From assembly GCA_963851325.1 (NCBI GenBank), contig CAWKOR010000001.1:1-64000 (forward strand): a stretch of DNA of 64,000 bases, written 5' to 3'. The notes under the pieces are model-generated. The model was given only the letters and a program-made list of their open reading frames with translations, searched no databases and was not told the DNA's origin. The translations under genes and the position numbers were made by a program. Below, one piece after another: positions 16,306-25,061 of this stretch. Position 1 is the first letter of the stretch. Each line of letters begins with the position of its first letter. This DNA is from DATGKG01 sp963851325. Lineage in GTDB: Bacteria > Desulfobacterota > Binatia > Binatales > Binataceae.

Positions 16306-17424
16306 TCACAGGCCTAGGTCTTTTGCCAGCTTCTGACGCTGCTCAATAGGTTCGCCGAACATCATCGAACCGGCTCGGGCGCGCTTGAAGTACAAATGCG
16401 CGGGGTGCTCCCAGGTGAAACCCATTCCACCATGGATCTGAATGTTATCCGCGGCGGCGTGGAAGAAGGCCTCCGAGCAGAAGGACCTTGCCATATGTGC
16501 CGCCGATTGCAGTTGAGCCTCGTCATTTTGAGCCACCGAGAAGGCGGCATTGTAGGCGGCCGAGCGGGCAAACTCAGTGTCCACCAACATGTCGGCGCAC
16601 TTATGCTTAATCGCCTGGAACGATCCGATCGGACGTCCGAACTGAAGCCGCGTCTTTGCATACTCAGTGGATTGTTCAAGGCATCGTTGCGCGCCGCCCA
16701 CCTGCTCGGCGGCCAGCATCGCGGAAGCCACCGCCAGGACGTGCCGGATTGCCGCGGTTGCGTCGCCTCCGCTCGATATCAGCGCCGCGGGAGTGTCGGA
16801 AAATGAAAGCCGTGCCAGTTTGCGTGTGAGGTCGAGAGTCGGCAAAGCGGTGCGCTCGAACTTCGTCGCACCACGATCCACCTGAAACAGTCCTAAGCCG
16901 TTATCGGTCCGGGCCGCGACAAGCACGACGTCGGCGATGTTACCATCGAGCACGTAGTCCTTAACGCCCGATAGCTTCCATTTCGATCCGTCGCGCGAAG
17001 CACGCATCGCGATCGATTCCACGTCCCAGCGCCCATGCTCTTCTACGAATGCCAATGTCCCAATGGCCTTTCCAGACGCAACGGATGGTAGGAGTTTCGC
17101 TTTGGAGGCGTCATCGGCGCAATGGACCAGCGCGCCTGCAGCCAGCACTGCGGTTGACAGGTAGGGTCCGCAAAAGAGGACCCTCCCCATTTCTTCCATG
17201 ACGATTGCCAGCTCGACAGGGCCCAACCCGGCGCCACCGAACTGTTCCGGCACGATGAGTCCTACCAGCGAAAGTTCCGACCCCAATCGTTCCCAAGTCC
17301 TGGCATCGTAGCCGCGCTCAGTTTCCATCAGCTTGCGAACGGTCTGTTCGTTGGATTCGTTTTCCAGAAATCGCCGCACCGTTTCCCGAAGCTGTTCGTG
17401 CTCGTTGGTAAAAGAGATATCCAT
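16306..17424 (-). CDS. Acyl-CoA dehydrogenase (small subunit-like)
   Basis: The 372-residue protein has the full acyl-CoA dehydrogenase fold: N-terminal helices, the beta domain with G-x-W-K-L-S-G-V-K (~150), and the C-terminal I-Q-I-H-G-G-M-G-F-T-W-E-H motif (~328-340). It would oxidise an acyl-CoA to the enoyl-CoA with FAD. It is the last gene of a minus-strand operon, 40 bp after a larger acyl-CoA dehydrogenase. Adjacent unequal pairs are known to form heterotetramers in steroid side-chain degradation; that is only inferred here. Confidence 0.9.
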   Translation of the reverse strand: MDISFTNEHEQLRETVRRFLENESNEQTVRKLMETERGYDARTWERLGSELSLVGLIVPEQFGGAGLGPVELAIVMEEMGRVLFCGPYLSTAVLAAGALVHCADDASKAKLLPSVASGKAIGTLAFVEEHGRWDVESIAMRASRDGSKWKLSGVKDYVLDGNIADVVLVAARTDNGLGLFQVDRGATKFERTALPTLDLTRKLARLSFSDTPAALISSGGDATAAIRHVLAVASAMLAAEQVGGAQRCLEQSTEYAKTRLQFGRPIGSFQAIKHKCADMLVDTEFARSAAYNAAFSVAQNDEAQLQSAAHMARSFCSEAFFHAAADNIQIHGGMGFTWEHPAHLYFKRARAGSMMFGEPIEQRQKLAKDLGL

Positions 17425-17464
17425 TAACTAGGCCTCTAGCTGTCCGAGGTTGGATGAGTCGCGG

Positions 17465-18691
17465 TCATGCACTGCGCGGGATGTTTTTCCATGGGATGTC
17501 TTTGTCGCTGCGCGGTTCGCCCGGAAGGCCCAGCACCCGTTCGCCGAGAATGTTCTTCATCACTTCTGATGTTCCACCTTCGATGGAATTGGCGCGCGCT
17601 CGCAGGAACTGATACTTCGCCAGCGCGAGACGCGACTCGCGTGCCCGCGAGGTTGGACGTCGCCGTTGATAGCCCGGCTCATACACCAAGGAGTCGCCGC
17701 CGATGACGTCCATCGCGCATTCCCAGATGCGCTTGTTGAGTTCCGCCTGCGCGAGCTTCGCGACCGATCCTTCAGGCCCGGGATTCCCGGCTTTGCGCGC
17801 TGCTTTGCCTCGCTGCACCGTGATGCGAAGTAGTTCGGCCTCGATGTAGAGCTTTGCAATCCGATCGCGCATTACCGTTTCGCCGGCAGGAGTGAAGTGC
17901 TTGCTGTCGCGCGATTTCCAGAGATCCATCAGGATGCCGATGGAGCCGCCGCCGGGCCGCGTGGGTGCGCCACCGATGGCGGTGCGCTCGTTCATCAAGG
18001 TGGTGATCGCGACCTTCCAGCCTTCGCCCTCTTTTCCCATGATGCGGTCGGTTGGAATTTTCACATCGGTGAAGAAGATCTCATTGAATTCCGCCTCGCC
18101 GGTGATCTGATGCAGCGGGCGGACCTCAACCCCTGGACTCTGCATGTCGAGCAGAAAGTACGACATGCCCGAATGCTTGGGCGCCTCGGGATTGGTGCGC
18201 GCGAGTAGCATGCCCCACTTCGACAGATGTGCGAGGCTGGTCCACACCTTCTGTCCGTTCACTGTCCATGAATCACCCTCACGCACCGCGCGTGTCGCGA
18301 GGCCCGCAACGTCCGAACCGGCGCTGGGCTCGCTGAACATCTGGCACCAGATGTCCTCGCCGGTGAAGATGCGCCGCAGTAAATTGTCGCGCATCCAGTC
18401 GGTGCCGTGGGTAAGCACGGTGGGCGCTCCCATTCCAATTCCGATGGCGTTGATCATCATGTCGTCGTAGTGAGTCTTCGCATGCTTGGCGAGTTCGTCG
18501 GCGACGATGGTCTGCATGCCGGGGCTGATGCCGAGACCGCCGTAGCCTTCGGGGAAATGCACCCAGGCCAGGCCGTGATCGTATTGCTTTCCCCGAAAGG
18601 TGAACTGATCGACCTTGTCGGGATGGGCTTCTTCGATGAGTTTGCGCACTCGCGCGCGCAGATCGGCTTCGGTGATTTCTTGATGGGCCAT
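17465..18691 (-). CDS. Acyl-CoA dehydrogenase (large subunit-like)
   Basis: This 408-residue acyl-CoA dehydrogenase has W-C-Q-M-F-S-E-P-S-A-G-S-D-V-A (substrate/FAD loop, ~120-135), W-x-V-N-G-Q-K-V-W-T-S and a C-terminal I-E-G-G-T-S-E-V-M-K-N-I-L-G-E segment. The start at 18691 has AAGGAG upstream; an upstream in-frame start would add 12 residues. It lies between a nitronate monooxygenase-like gene (96-bp gap) and the smaller dehydrogenase. Lipid, steroid or branched acyl-CoA oxidation is likely; substrate unknown. Confidence 0.9.
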   Translation of the reverse strand: MAHQEITEADLRARVRKLIEEAHPDKVDQFTFRGKQYDHGLAWVHFPEGYGGLGISPGMQTIVADELAKHAKTHYDDMMINAIGIGMGAPTVLTHGTDWMRDNLLRRIFTGEDIWCQMFSEPSAGSDVAGLATRAVREGDSWTVNGQKVWTSLAHLSKWGMLLARTNPEAPKHSGMSYFLLDMQSPGVEVRPLHQITGEAEFNEIFFTDVKIPTDRIMGKEGEGWKVAITTLMNERTAIGGAPTRPGGGSIGILMDLWKSRDSKHFTPAGETVMRDRIAKLYIEAELLRITVQRGKAARKAGNPGPEGSVAKLAQAELNKRIWECAMDVIGGDSLVYEPGYQRRRPTSRARESRLALAKYQFLRARANSIEGGTSEVMKNILGERVLGLPGEPRSDKDIPWKNIPRSA

Positions 18692-18787
18692 CGTCAGAGA
18701 CTCCTTGCGAACCTCAACAATTAGCATTTCCCGCGCTGGCGCGAAAAGCCGCCGCGTGCCCTCGATCTGATGAGTGATGTGTCGGCG

Positions 18788-19726
18788 TCAACGTAGATAG
18801 GAGCTGGATAGACTGTTAATCGTCTTGAAAAAGTCGTCGACCGTTTCGGTGATGATCTGTGCGACTGGTTTGATTGAATCGATGCGGCCGCACACCTGGC
18901 CCGATAGCGCGATGCTCGCCTCCATGTCGCCTCCGAAATACAAATCCTTCGCGCGGCCGAACTCGCTCATCATGTTGGGTCCCGGCTCGCGCTCGAGGCG
19001 CGAAGTTCGTTGCGTTCGCAGCGCGCGCAGGGCGGGCTTCGAGAACTGATTCAGGAAGACAGTATCGGTCTCCGCCGCCGCAAGGATCGCATTCTTCCAG
19101 TTCGCATGCACCGGCGACTCGGCCGACGACACCATCCGCGTGCCCATCTGCACGCCCTCGGCGCCGAGCGCGAACGCCGCCGCCATCGTGCGTCCATCGA
19201 CGATACCGCCTGCCGCGATGATCGGCACATCCACTTTCTCGCGCACCAGCGGCAGCAGCACCATTGAGGCGACCGGCTGCGGGTTCTTGAAGCCGCCGCC
19301 TTCGCCACCTTCGACGATGAGCCCGTCGACGCCCGCCTCGACAGCTTTCAGAGCGCCTTTGAGCGTGGGTATGACGTGGAAGACGGTGAGGCCGGCGGCC
19401 TTTAGCTCGGAGCAATATTTTCCCGGATCGCCTGCTGAAGTGGTGACGAATCGCACGCCCTGATCGACGACGAACTTCACGATGCCGGGATCGCGGACGA
19501 AGGCCAGCGCGATGTTCACCCCGAACGGTTTGCTGGTGAGCGTGCGCATCTTGCGGATCTCTTCCTTGATCTCGCTGAGCTCGCCTGATGATGTCTCGAT
19601 GATGCCCATCGCGCCTGCGTTGGAAACCGCCGAGGCGAGTTGCGCGCGCGCGATCCATCCCATCGGCGCTTGCACGATTGGATACTCGACCCCGAGCATT
19701 TTGGTGACGCGGTTTACGATGCGCAT
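18788..19726 (-). CDS. Nitronate monooxygenase family flavoprotein
   Basis: The 312-residue TIM-barrel FMN protein has Y-P-I-V-Q-A-P-M-G near the start, the G-G-E-G-G-G-F/H loop (~142-148) and I-A-A-G-G-I-V-D-G-R with G-A-x-G-V-Q-M-G-T-R, all standard for the 2-nitropropane dioxygenase/nitronate monooxygenase group. Related FabK enoyl reductases share the fold. Because it leads an operon with two acyl-CoA dehydrogenases, a role in acyl-CoA metabolism is as likely as nitronate oxidation. ATG 19726 has a GAGG upstream. Confidence 0.85.
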   Translation of the reverse strand: MRIVNRVTKMLGVEYPIVQAPMGWIARAQLASAVSNAGAMGIIETSSGELSEIKEEIRKMRTLTSKPFGVNIALAFVRDPGIVKFVVDQGVRFVTTSAGDPGKYCSELKAAGLTVFHVIPTLKGALKAVEAGVDGLIVEGGEGGGFKNPQPVASMVLLPLVREKVDVPIIAAGGIVDGRTMAAAFALGAEGVQMGTRMVSSAESPVHANWKNAILAAAETDTVFLNQFSKPALRALRTQRTSRLEREPGPNMMSEFGRAKDLYFGGDMEASIALSGQVCGRIDSIKPVAQIITETVDDFFKTINSLSSSYLR

Positions 19727-20032
19727 GTTTGAGAACCTCACTTGGCGCGCCAGTTTATGCGAAGGTTGTAACGATGGCTAGGATTTCCAGCGCGTGGTTC
19801 GCGTATCGCCCGTTACCCAGACGCGCCTTGGCCTGATACCTGTCGTTGGACAAGCCGGGTATCTTCGTTCCTTCTCCGAAGTCATCAGGAGCCAGTCTAC
19901 TCATAGTCAACATGAAGTATGCAGCGGGGGCCGGTCCGCGGCGCCTGATCGCACAAACGCCCGCCGATCTCCATTCGGAAGTCGCGCGGGCGTGCTTACG
20001 AGAGGAAGAGAAATACCCGATAGTTGCTCGGT
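19727..20032. other. Intergenic stretch, nothing recognised
   Basis: No coding signal, RNA gene or clear repeat was found here. The open frames that cross it lack ribosome sites and family features. It presumably holds the promoter of the minus-strand operon starting at 19726. Confidence 0.4.
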
Positions 20033-20575
20033 CTATTTGAAGCTGAACGGAGGCTTCAGAGAGAGTCGAGTCAGGTCAACCACTTCCAATGGCGCCGCAT
20101 CCATCTCAGTCGAGGCCATCGGAGTACACGGAGCAGGTCCAGAGGTCGTAGGCGCATCCGAATCGACATAAGGCGATGGGTCCGTACAGGGCATGGTCGA
20201 ATGTGCGTACAAGTGGACCAGGTTCTTGCCCGGGAAAACCAGATAGCGCTCTGGGCTAACGACTTCATTGTCCTGGATCATGCTGTCGCCTTGCGCATGC
20301 ATGTACGGAGTACCGGAGCAGTTAGACGATTCGAAGACCATCTGAGCTGTGCCGCCCGGATAGAATCCGGATGTCCCCACCGGCAGCGCAAACCACTGGC
20401 CGTTGATCTCTATCAGCACGAGGTTGGGAGAAACCATCGGACCAATCCGACGTCCGCGGCTATCCCACACCTGGGGAAAACCGTTGTTATCGACCGGTCT
20501 GCGGAGGGTTTCCGCCGCCGCGGTGCCTGCTATGAAGAGCGCGGTCGCAATCGCCATTGTTAGTATTGTTTTCAT
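20033..20575 (-). CDS. Secreted protein of unknown function
   Basis: The 180-residue product starts with a clean Sec signal peptide (residues 1-21, Lys near the N-terminus, hydrophobic core, A-A-A cleavage region before E-T-L). The mature part contains W-D-S-R-G-R-R-I-G, a V-L-I-E-I-N-G-Q-W-F-A-L-P-V segment and several cysteines that could form disulphides. It probably acts in the periplasm or outside the cell. I do not recognise the family. The start is set by the signal peptide; an upstream frame extension is unlikely. Confidence 0.75.
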   Translation of the reverse strand: MKTILTMAIATALFIAGTAAAETLRRPVDNNGFPQVWDSRGRRIGPMVSPNLVLIEINGQWFALPVGTSGFYPGGTAQMVFESSNCSGTPYMHAQGDSMIQDNEVVSPERYLVFPGKNLVHLYAHSTMPCTDPSPYVDSDAPTTSGPAPCTPMASTEMDAAPLEVVDLTRLSLKPPFSFK

Positions 20576-21210
20576 CAAAGGTCTCCCACCCCTCGGATTA
20601 AGGGATTGTTGAATCAGATGGTTCGTCAAACCGATTTCACTTCCGCCGTCCTGAGGCGTGATGTCGCATCAACCATGCCAAACAAAAGGTCGCGTGGACT
20701 CATACCTAAACCGGAACTCTGGCTCGTTCGGACGCACGCTGTTCCCTTCTGTGTGGAACGAAAGGCCTCGCGCCTGGCAGGTCGCTTTCGCCAAAGTGCT
20801 AGCTTGAAAGGAACGCGGTTGGAGTAACCTCGTGAACAGACTGCTGCGATCTAGAAATTGACTTCTGGTTCGCGAGCGGTCCGGAACCTGAGTTGATGGC
20901 CCATGATCTACCGGGCCGGATGTCGCGATCGGTTACAGCGGAAAGCGAGATGGCGCCTTTCGAGCCGCATCACGGAATCGACGTCTTAAGTCGTGGGCAT
21001 GTGGGAAAGCGTCGCGGTCGTAGAGGTGGAGGATTACCTCCGCTCGCGGCGGATACCTACCGAGAATTTACAAACCAGACACGAAAGTGGACCGCTTCTT
21101 CACCGCCGCGAATCGCCGCTACCAGGGCATTCTCCACTCCTGGTAGGGGCGTTCGCGAATGTTCGCCAGGAATCCTTGTTTCTTATCCAGAGATCATCGA
21201 GGCGAATTCA
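20576..21210. other. Non-coding region with a REP-like hairpin
   Basis: There is no supported gene in this 635-bp stretch. At 21119-21146 an exact 8-bp inverted repeat (CTACCAGG/CCTGGTAG) is followed by a TTCGCGAA core (21152-21159) and CCAGG (21166-21170). The sequence resembles a degenerate copy of the palindromic element at 27747-27846. Confidence 0.5.
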
Positions 21211-22656
21211 CTAGTTGCTAACATGAACCGGCGCTTTGCGCTTGGCCCATGGCATCGCTTGTTCGAGTTGCGAGGCGAGCCGAATCAGGGTGGCTTCGTC
21301 GCCGAAGCGTCCCGCGATCTGCACGCCAACCGGCAATCCCGCCGGCGTCGCATGCAGGGGCAGTGAAATCGCGGGCTGGCCGGTCGAGTTGAACAGCGGC
21401 GTGAACGGGCAATACGTGAAGACCTGGCGCGTCCACTCCATCGCGGTCATGCCGGCCTTGTTCTGATTCAGTTCACCCAGCGGCGCGGCCGGACGCGCCA
21501 TGGTGGGAGTGACGAGCGCATCGACGGTTTCGAAGAACGCACCGACCGACCGCGAGAGCATGTTGCCATGCGCCAAAGAGTAGAGCAGCTCGAGCGCGGT
21601 GATGCGCTTGCCATCTTCGTAGCATGCGAGCGTGACCGCTTCGAGATTGTCGGGTCCGGGCTTGCGACCGAGCATCCTGGCGCTGCTGTCGACCGACAGC
21701 GCGGTAAAGGCGGCCCAGATCAGATGCACGCTGTTCAGGAACGCGTCCCAGTCATACTTTGGTCCGCCCTCGATGAGCGTGTGGCCGAGGCCTTCGAGCG
21801 TGCGGACCGTTTCATGAACCGCCTTGACGCATTCGGGATCGATCTTCTCGCCCGACGCGGGGGTCGCGGTCCATGCGATGCGAAGCTTGCCGGCCGGCAC
21901 GCCAACCTCCTGCGACAGCGGACGCGCGAATGGCGCGATCATCGCGGGTGCGCCGACGTCGGGACCGGCAACCGCGTCGAGGAGCGCGGCCGCGTCGCGC
22001 ACCGTGCGAGTGACCGCAAATTCGATCGCGAGACCGCATAGAGGATCAGCATAGTCGGGGCCAGTGGGCGTGCGGTCGCGGGTGGGCTTGAGGCCGACCA
22101 GACCATCGCATGACGCGGGGATGCGAATCGATCCGCCACCATCATTGGCGTGGGCCACCGGTACGATCCCCGCCGCAACTGCCGCGCCCGAGCCCCCGCT
22201 CGATCCTCCAGCGCTATGCCCGAGGTTCCATGGATTGCGCACCGGGCCATGCAGAATCGTTTCGGTGGTCGGATTGTAGCCGAGCTCTGGAGTCTGTGTG
22301 GTGCCCATCAGCACCAGGCCGGCGCGACGGAACCGCGCCATCAATTCGGTATCGGCGGTGGGAAGCGCGCCTTGCGCGAGGCGGCATCCGGAATCGAAAC
22401 GCACGTTCTTCGCGTGCAGCACCAGTTCTTTGATGACGAAGGGGACGCCGGCGAAGGGACCGCTTGGAGGCTGCGCGGCGATCTCGGCGGCGGCCATTTC
22501 GGGCAGCGTCTGCAGGACCGCGTTAATTTTCGGATTTACTTTTGCGACCGCGGCGATCGCGGTTTCGAGAAGTTCCTTGGGGGTAACTTCTTTTCGCGCA
22601 ACCAGTGAAGCGAGGCCGAGGCCGTCATGTGAGCTGTAGTCAGAAAGCGAAATCAT
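21211..22656 (-). CDS. Amidase (amidase signature family)
   Basis: The 481-residue protein has the complete amidase signature: the catalytic Lys in V-P-F-V-I-K-E-L (~75), the Gly/Ser-rich G-H-S-A-G-G-S-S-G-G-S-G-A-A-V-A-A-G segment (~145-163) and D-G-G-G-S-I-R-I-P-A-S with the nucleophilic Ser (~172). It hydrolyses an amide (or ester) by the Ser-cisSer-Lys mechanism. It is not part of a gatCAB operon here, so a catabolic amidase rather than tRNA amidotransferase is likely. Substrate unknown. Confidence 0.9.
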   Translation of the reverse strand: MISLSDYSSHDGLGLASLVARKEVTPKELLETAIAAVAKVNPKINAVLQTLPEMAAAEIAAQPPSGPFAGVPFVIKELVLHAKNVRFDSGCRLAQGALPTADTELMARFRRAGLVLMGTTQTPELGYNPTTETILHGPVRNPWNLGHSAGGSSGGSGAAVAAGIVPVAHANDGGGSIRIPASCDGLVGLKPTRDRTPTGPDYADPLCGLAIEFAVTRTVRDAAALLDAVAGPDVGAPAMIAPFARPLSQEVGVPAGKLRIAWTATPASGEKIDPECVKAVHETVRTLEGLGHTLIEGGPKYDWDAFLNSVHLIWAAFTALSVDSSARMLGRKPGPDNLEAVTLACYEDGKRITALELLYSLAHGNMLSRSVGAFFETVDALVTPTMARPAAPLGELNQNKAGMTAMEWTRQVFTYCPFTPLFNSTGQPAISLPLHATPAGLPVGVQIAGRFGDEATLIRLASQLEQAMPWAKRKAPVHVSN

Positions 22657-22726
22657 TCGGACACCATCCTATCGGAAGTACCCGATTCATAGTCGGTACC
22701 AATCGCGATTGAAAGGGTAGGGCGCG

Positions 22727-24001
22727 CTATGCGCTCACCAGCGACAGCGCGGTCATGAATTTGCCGCCCGCAGTCCGCGCGATCGCATCGGTGCTTTCGA
22801 AGATAACGATCGCCTCGATTCCCAGGATCTCTCCGAAGGCAGTGCGAAGCTGCTGTTGGGCGGAGAGATCCAGCTCGCGATCGGAAACATAGCGTACGCG
22901 ATATTGATGGTGAGTCTCCTGCACAATCTGGAATTGGCGAATCTCCGGCCGCGCTTTGATCGGTCCCACCAGCGGCCACGGTGATACCAGCCGATCGCCG
23001 GGAAGGCGGAACAGATTGATGCCGCGTCCGATAACTTTGCCCATCAGAGGAAGCGTTCTTCCGCATCTGCATGCGGCGTTTGAAGCGATGGCGTAGTCGC
23101 CGATCTCATACCGAATGAGGGGCATCAAGCGATTTTCGAGCGTAGTGATGAGGACCTTTCCCATCTCTCCGGGGGCAACGCTGATGCCGTTTCCGTCGAC
23201 GATCTCGACCGCCACGTGTTCCGCGTTGATGTGATAGCTCCCGGCCGGGCACTGCCATGCGATGAAGCCCTCGGTCGAACCGTAGTTGTCGCGAATCTCT
23301 ACTCCCAAAAGGCGGCGCGCACGTTCGCGGATCGAGTCCTCGAGCACCTCGCCTCCGGTGAAGATACATCTGAGGGAGCCGAGCCTGATCGCCCGCCGCT
23401 CAAAGGCCTGCAGCAGCCCATCAAGGTTCGATGGCATCGTATAGAGGGTCGCAGGGTTCAGCGCGAGTAACGCGTCGACCTGTTCCTCGAAGGGCCGGAA
23501 GATCAGCTTCAGAAATGTCGATCGCAACCGCAGCCGACTGTGGACCAGTTGCGAATCGGCGCTGTCGTCGGGGCGCGAGGTGAAGGCAACAATCCATGCA
23601 TCGCGCCGCAGCGGACTCCATCCGCTGGCCCGAAGATAGCGGATGCGAGCCGCAAAGCGCCCGCTCTGATGGGCCGCATCGAACAGAAACTCCACCGGCA
23701 TCCCGGTCGATCCCGAGGAATTGTCGTGGAAGAATGCGACGCCGTTCCCGATTCGTTCCCGGACCGAGCGATTGAGCGCTGGGATGTCCGACCTCATTAG
23801 TATGGGATAGCGACTCAGGTCCGGCGAGCTGGCAGCCGCGCCTAGACGCTCGCGATAAAAGGGGATAAGCGCGGCCGCGCGGAGCGTTTCATCGAGGCGG
23901 TTGCGGGTCTCGCCCTCCCTAACCGTCCTGCCCGCATATTGAGACCGAAGCAGGCGGGTGTACCTGGGGGCGATCGATAGAAGGACACCGACTTTAGCCA
24001 T
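22727..24001 (-). CDS. Phenylacetate-CoA ligase/CapK-like adenylate-forming enzyme
   Basis: The 424-residue protein matches the PaaK/CapK (coenzyme F390 synthetase-like) group: the phosphate loop N-S-S-G-S-T-G-M-P (~115), the F-T-G-G-E (~220) and N-Y-G-S-T-E-G (~245) motifs, and R-Y-E-I-G-D-Y followed by a C-R-C-G pair. It would adenylate a carboxylic acid. ATG 24001 is preferred over longer starts that reach into the divergent promoter region. It is divergent from the peptide cluster at 24143; whether it serves that cluster is unknown. Confidence 0.75.
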   Translation of the reverse strand: MAKVGVLLSIAPRYTRLLRSQYAGRTVREGETRNRLDETLRAAALIPFYRERLGAAASSPDLSRYPILMRSDIPALNRSVRERIGNGVAFFHDNSSGSTGMPVEFLFDAAHQSGRFAARIRYLRASGWSPLRRDAWIVAFTSRPDDSADSQLVHSRLRLRSTFLKLIFRPFEEQVDALLALNPATLYTMPSNLDGLLQAFERRAIRLGSLRCIFTGGEVLEDSIRERARRLLGVEIRDNYGSTEGFIAWQCPAGSYHINAEHVAVEIVDGNGISVAPGEMGKVLITTLENRLMPLIRYEIGDYAIASNAACRCGRTLPLMGKVIGRGINLFRLPGDRLVSPWPLVGPIKARPEIRQFQIVQETHHQYRVRYVSDRELDLSAQQQLRTAFGEILGIEAIVIFESTDAIARTAGGKFMTALSLVSA

Positions 24002-24079
24002 TCGATGAGATTGCAGCGAAGGCAACCAATTGGCGCAATTCAGAGTTGACGCGGATGTAGCATAGTCACAATAGGGTAC

Positions 24080-24109
24080 TTGACATAATCGTCGCCACGG
24101 ACATACAAG
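24080..24109 (+). promoter_or_regulatory. Candidate promoter of the peptide cluster
   Basis: A perfect -35 box TTGACA (24080-24085) is followed at 17-18 bp by a weaker -10 (TACAAG, 24104-24109). Transcription would begin about 27 nt before the first peptide start at 24143. The -10 is imperfect, so this is a candidate only. Confidence 0.45.
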
Positions 24110-24142
24110 ACGGAGACACAATCCACAAAGGGGTTCAGGCCG

Positions 24143-24325
24143 TTGGCCAAGAAGCGAAACCCGATCGTTTTGAGGAAGCTCGCCGATGAATCGGCCCCGC
24201 AACTGCGCACGATGGTGGCGGAGCTTTGCATCGGCAAGCTCGCTCTCGAAAGTGGGGCGGCTTGGGGGCGACGTTTCGCCGCGTCTGGGAAGGCAGTCCC
24301 CGCTCCCAAAGTACGCTGCTCATAG
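24143..24325 (+). CDS. Putative RiPP precursor peptide 1 (tandem family)
   Basis: This 60-residue basic peptide is the first of four tandem homologues. It begins M-A-K-K-R-N-P-I-V-L-x-K-L and carries the family motif W-G-R-R-F-A-A-S-G-K (~41-50), followed by a variable tail ending C-S. The start is TTG, with an AAAGGGG stretch about 10 nt upstream. The leader plus conserved core plus variable tail, and the HEXXH enzyme gene after copy 4, suggest a ribosomally made, modified peptide. Function is inferred from context. Confidence 0.65.
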   Translation: MAKKRNPIVLRKLADESAPQLRTMVAELCIGKLALESGAAWGRRFAASGKAVPAPKVRCS

Positions 24326-24348
24326 AAACGTCAGCGGGCACCCATCGA

Positions 24349-24531
24349 GTGGCAAGGAAAAAGACCGCGATCGCGTTAAGCAAGTTGAGTGATGCCGCCG
24401 ATGGTCGGCTGCAATTGATGCTGGAGCAGTTGACCGGAAATTCCTTTGCGAAAGGCGGCAAGCGCGCGCACTGGAGTTTGCGCTTCGCAGCTTCGGGCAA
24501 AGGTTTTGCGCCGAAAATTAGAATCTCGTAA
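24349..24531 (+). CDS. Putative RiPP precursor peptide 2
   Basis: This second 60-residue homologue starts at GTG 24349, 23 bp after copy 1. The leader (A-R-K-K-x-x-I-A-L-S-K-L) and the core W-S-L-R-F-A-A-S-G-K (~41-50) are conserved; one Arg of the core is Leu here. The tail ends in P-K-I-R-I-S, close to the P-K-V-R-C-S of copy 1. The ribosome site is weak, so coupling to copy 1 is possible. Its stop codon lies inside the 5' part of the repeated DNA preceding copy 3. Confidence 0.65.
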   Translation: MARKKTAIALSKLSDAADGRLQLMLEQLTGNSFAKGGKRAHWSLRFAASGKGFAPKIRIS

Positions 24532-24824
24532 CGAATCGATTCGATTGAGGGAGCATCTGATGGCGAGAAAAAGAAAGCCGATCCTTCTCGACAAGCTGGC
24601 TCGGGAATCGTTGCCGAAATTGCACTCGATGCTGACGGAGTTGGTCGGACCTGCATCGCAGGGCACCAACGATAGCGGCAAGCCTTCACCCTGGAAACGG
24701 CGATTTGCTGCGTCGGGAAAGTTCAACATGAACTGACGCCACTTTCGGAAGGACTGGCCACCGTCGTTGTCTGGAACTCGAAAATTCTACTTTCGTAACG
24801 AATCGATTGAGAGAGCATCTGATG
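24526..24824 (+). repeat. Tandem duplication footprint within the peptide array
   Basis: The upstream DNA of copies 3 and 4 is nearly identical: TCGTAACGAATCGAT at 24526-24540 and 24793-24807, each leading into a GAGCATCTGATGGC-type start (24551 and 24812). The only indel is a 5-bp TCGAT duplication before copy 3. This shows that the array grew by recent unequal duplication. Confidence 0.7.
24560..24736 (+). CDS. Putative RiPP precursor peptide 3
   Basis: This 58-residue homologue starts at ATG 24560 with GAGGGA about 8 nt upstream. The leader is M-A-R-K-R-K-P-I-L-L-x-K-L, then S-M-L-T-E-L, and S-G-K-P-S-P-W-K-R-R-F-A-A-S-G-K-F. The tail after the core is very short (F-N-M-N). The 24779-24797 DNA beyond its stop resembles the coding end of copy 2, so a longer tail may have been lost. 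Confidence 0.72.
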   Translation: MARKRKPILLDKLARESLPKLHSMLTELVGPASQGTNDSGKPSPWKRRFAASGKFNMN

Positions 24825-25016
24825 GCACGAAAAAGGAGCACGATCGTTCTCAACAAGTTGAAGCAGGACTCTGCAATCAAACTTGAATCGATGCTTGGTG
24901 AGTTGACCGGTTGTGTGTCCGACAGTGCCAGCGATAGCGGCAAGCCGTCGCGCTGGAACCGGCGCTTCGCAGCGTCCGGCAAGTTCAACCTGATTCGGCC
25001 CTTCGGAAAATCCTGA
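24822..25016 (+). CDS. Putative RiPP precursor peptide 4
   Basis: The 64-residue fourth homologue starts at ATG 24822 behind a near copy of the DNA preceding copy 3. It keeps the leader (M-A-R-K-R-S-T-I-V-L-x-K-L), the S-M-L-G-E-L-T-G segment and S-G-K-P-S-R-W-N-R-R-F-A-A-S-G-K-F, then a distinct tail (N-L-I-R-P-F-G-K-S). It ends 45 bp before the putative modification enzyme, so both are probably on one transcript. Confidence 0.72.
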   Translation: MARKRSTIVLNKLKQDSAIKLESMLGELTGCVSDSASDSGKPSRWNRRFAASGKFNLIRPFGKS

Positions 25017-25061
25017 GCAACGCGCCGGAAGATGGCGCATAAGCCCGGTATGCAATAGTCC

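Noticed and set aside
19794..20563. Several + strand ORFs across 19794-20563
   Set aside because: They are shadows or cross the secreted protein gene on the other strand; no ribosome site or domain.
21211..22656. GatA subunit of glutamyl-tRNA amidotransferase
   Set aside because: No gatB or gatC adjacent and the sequence fits general catabolic amidases better.
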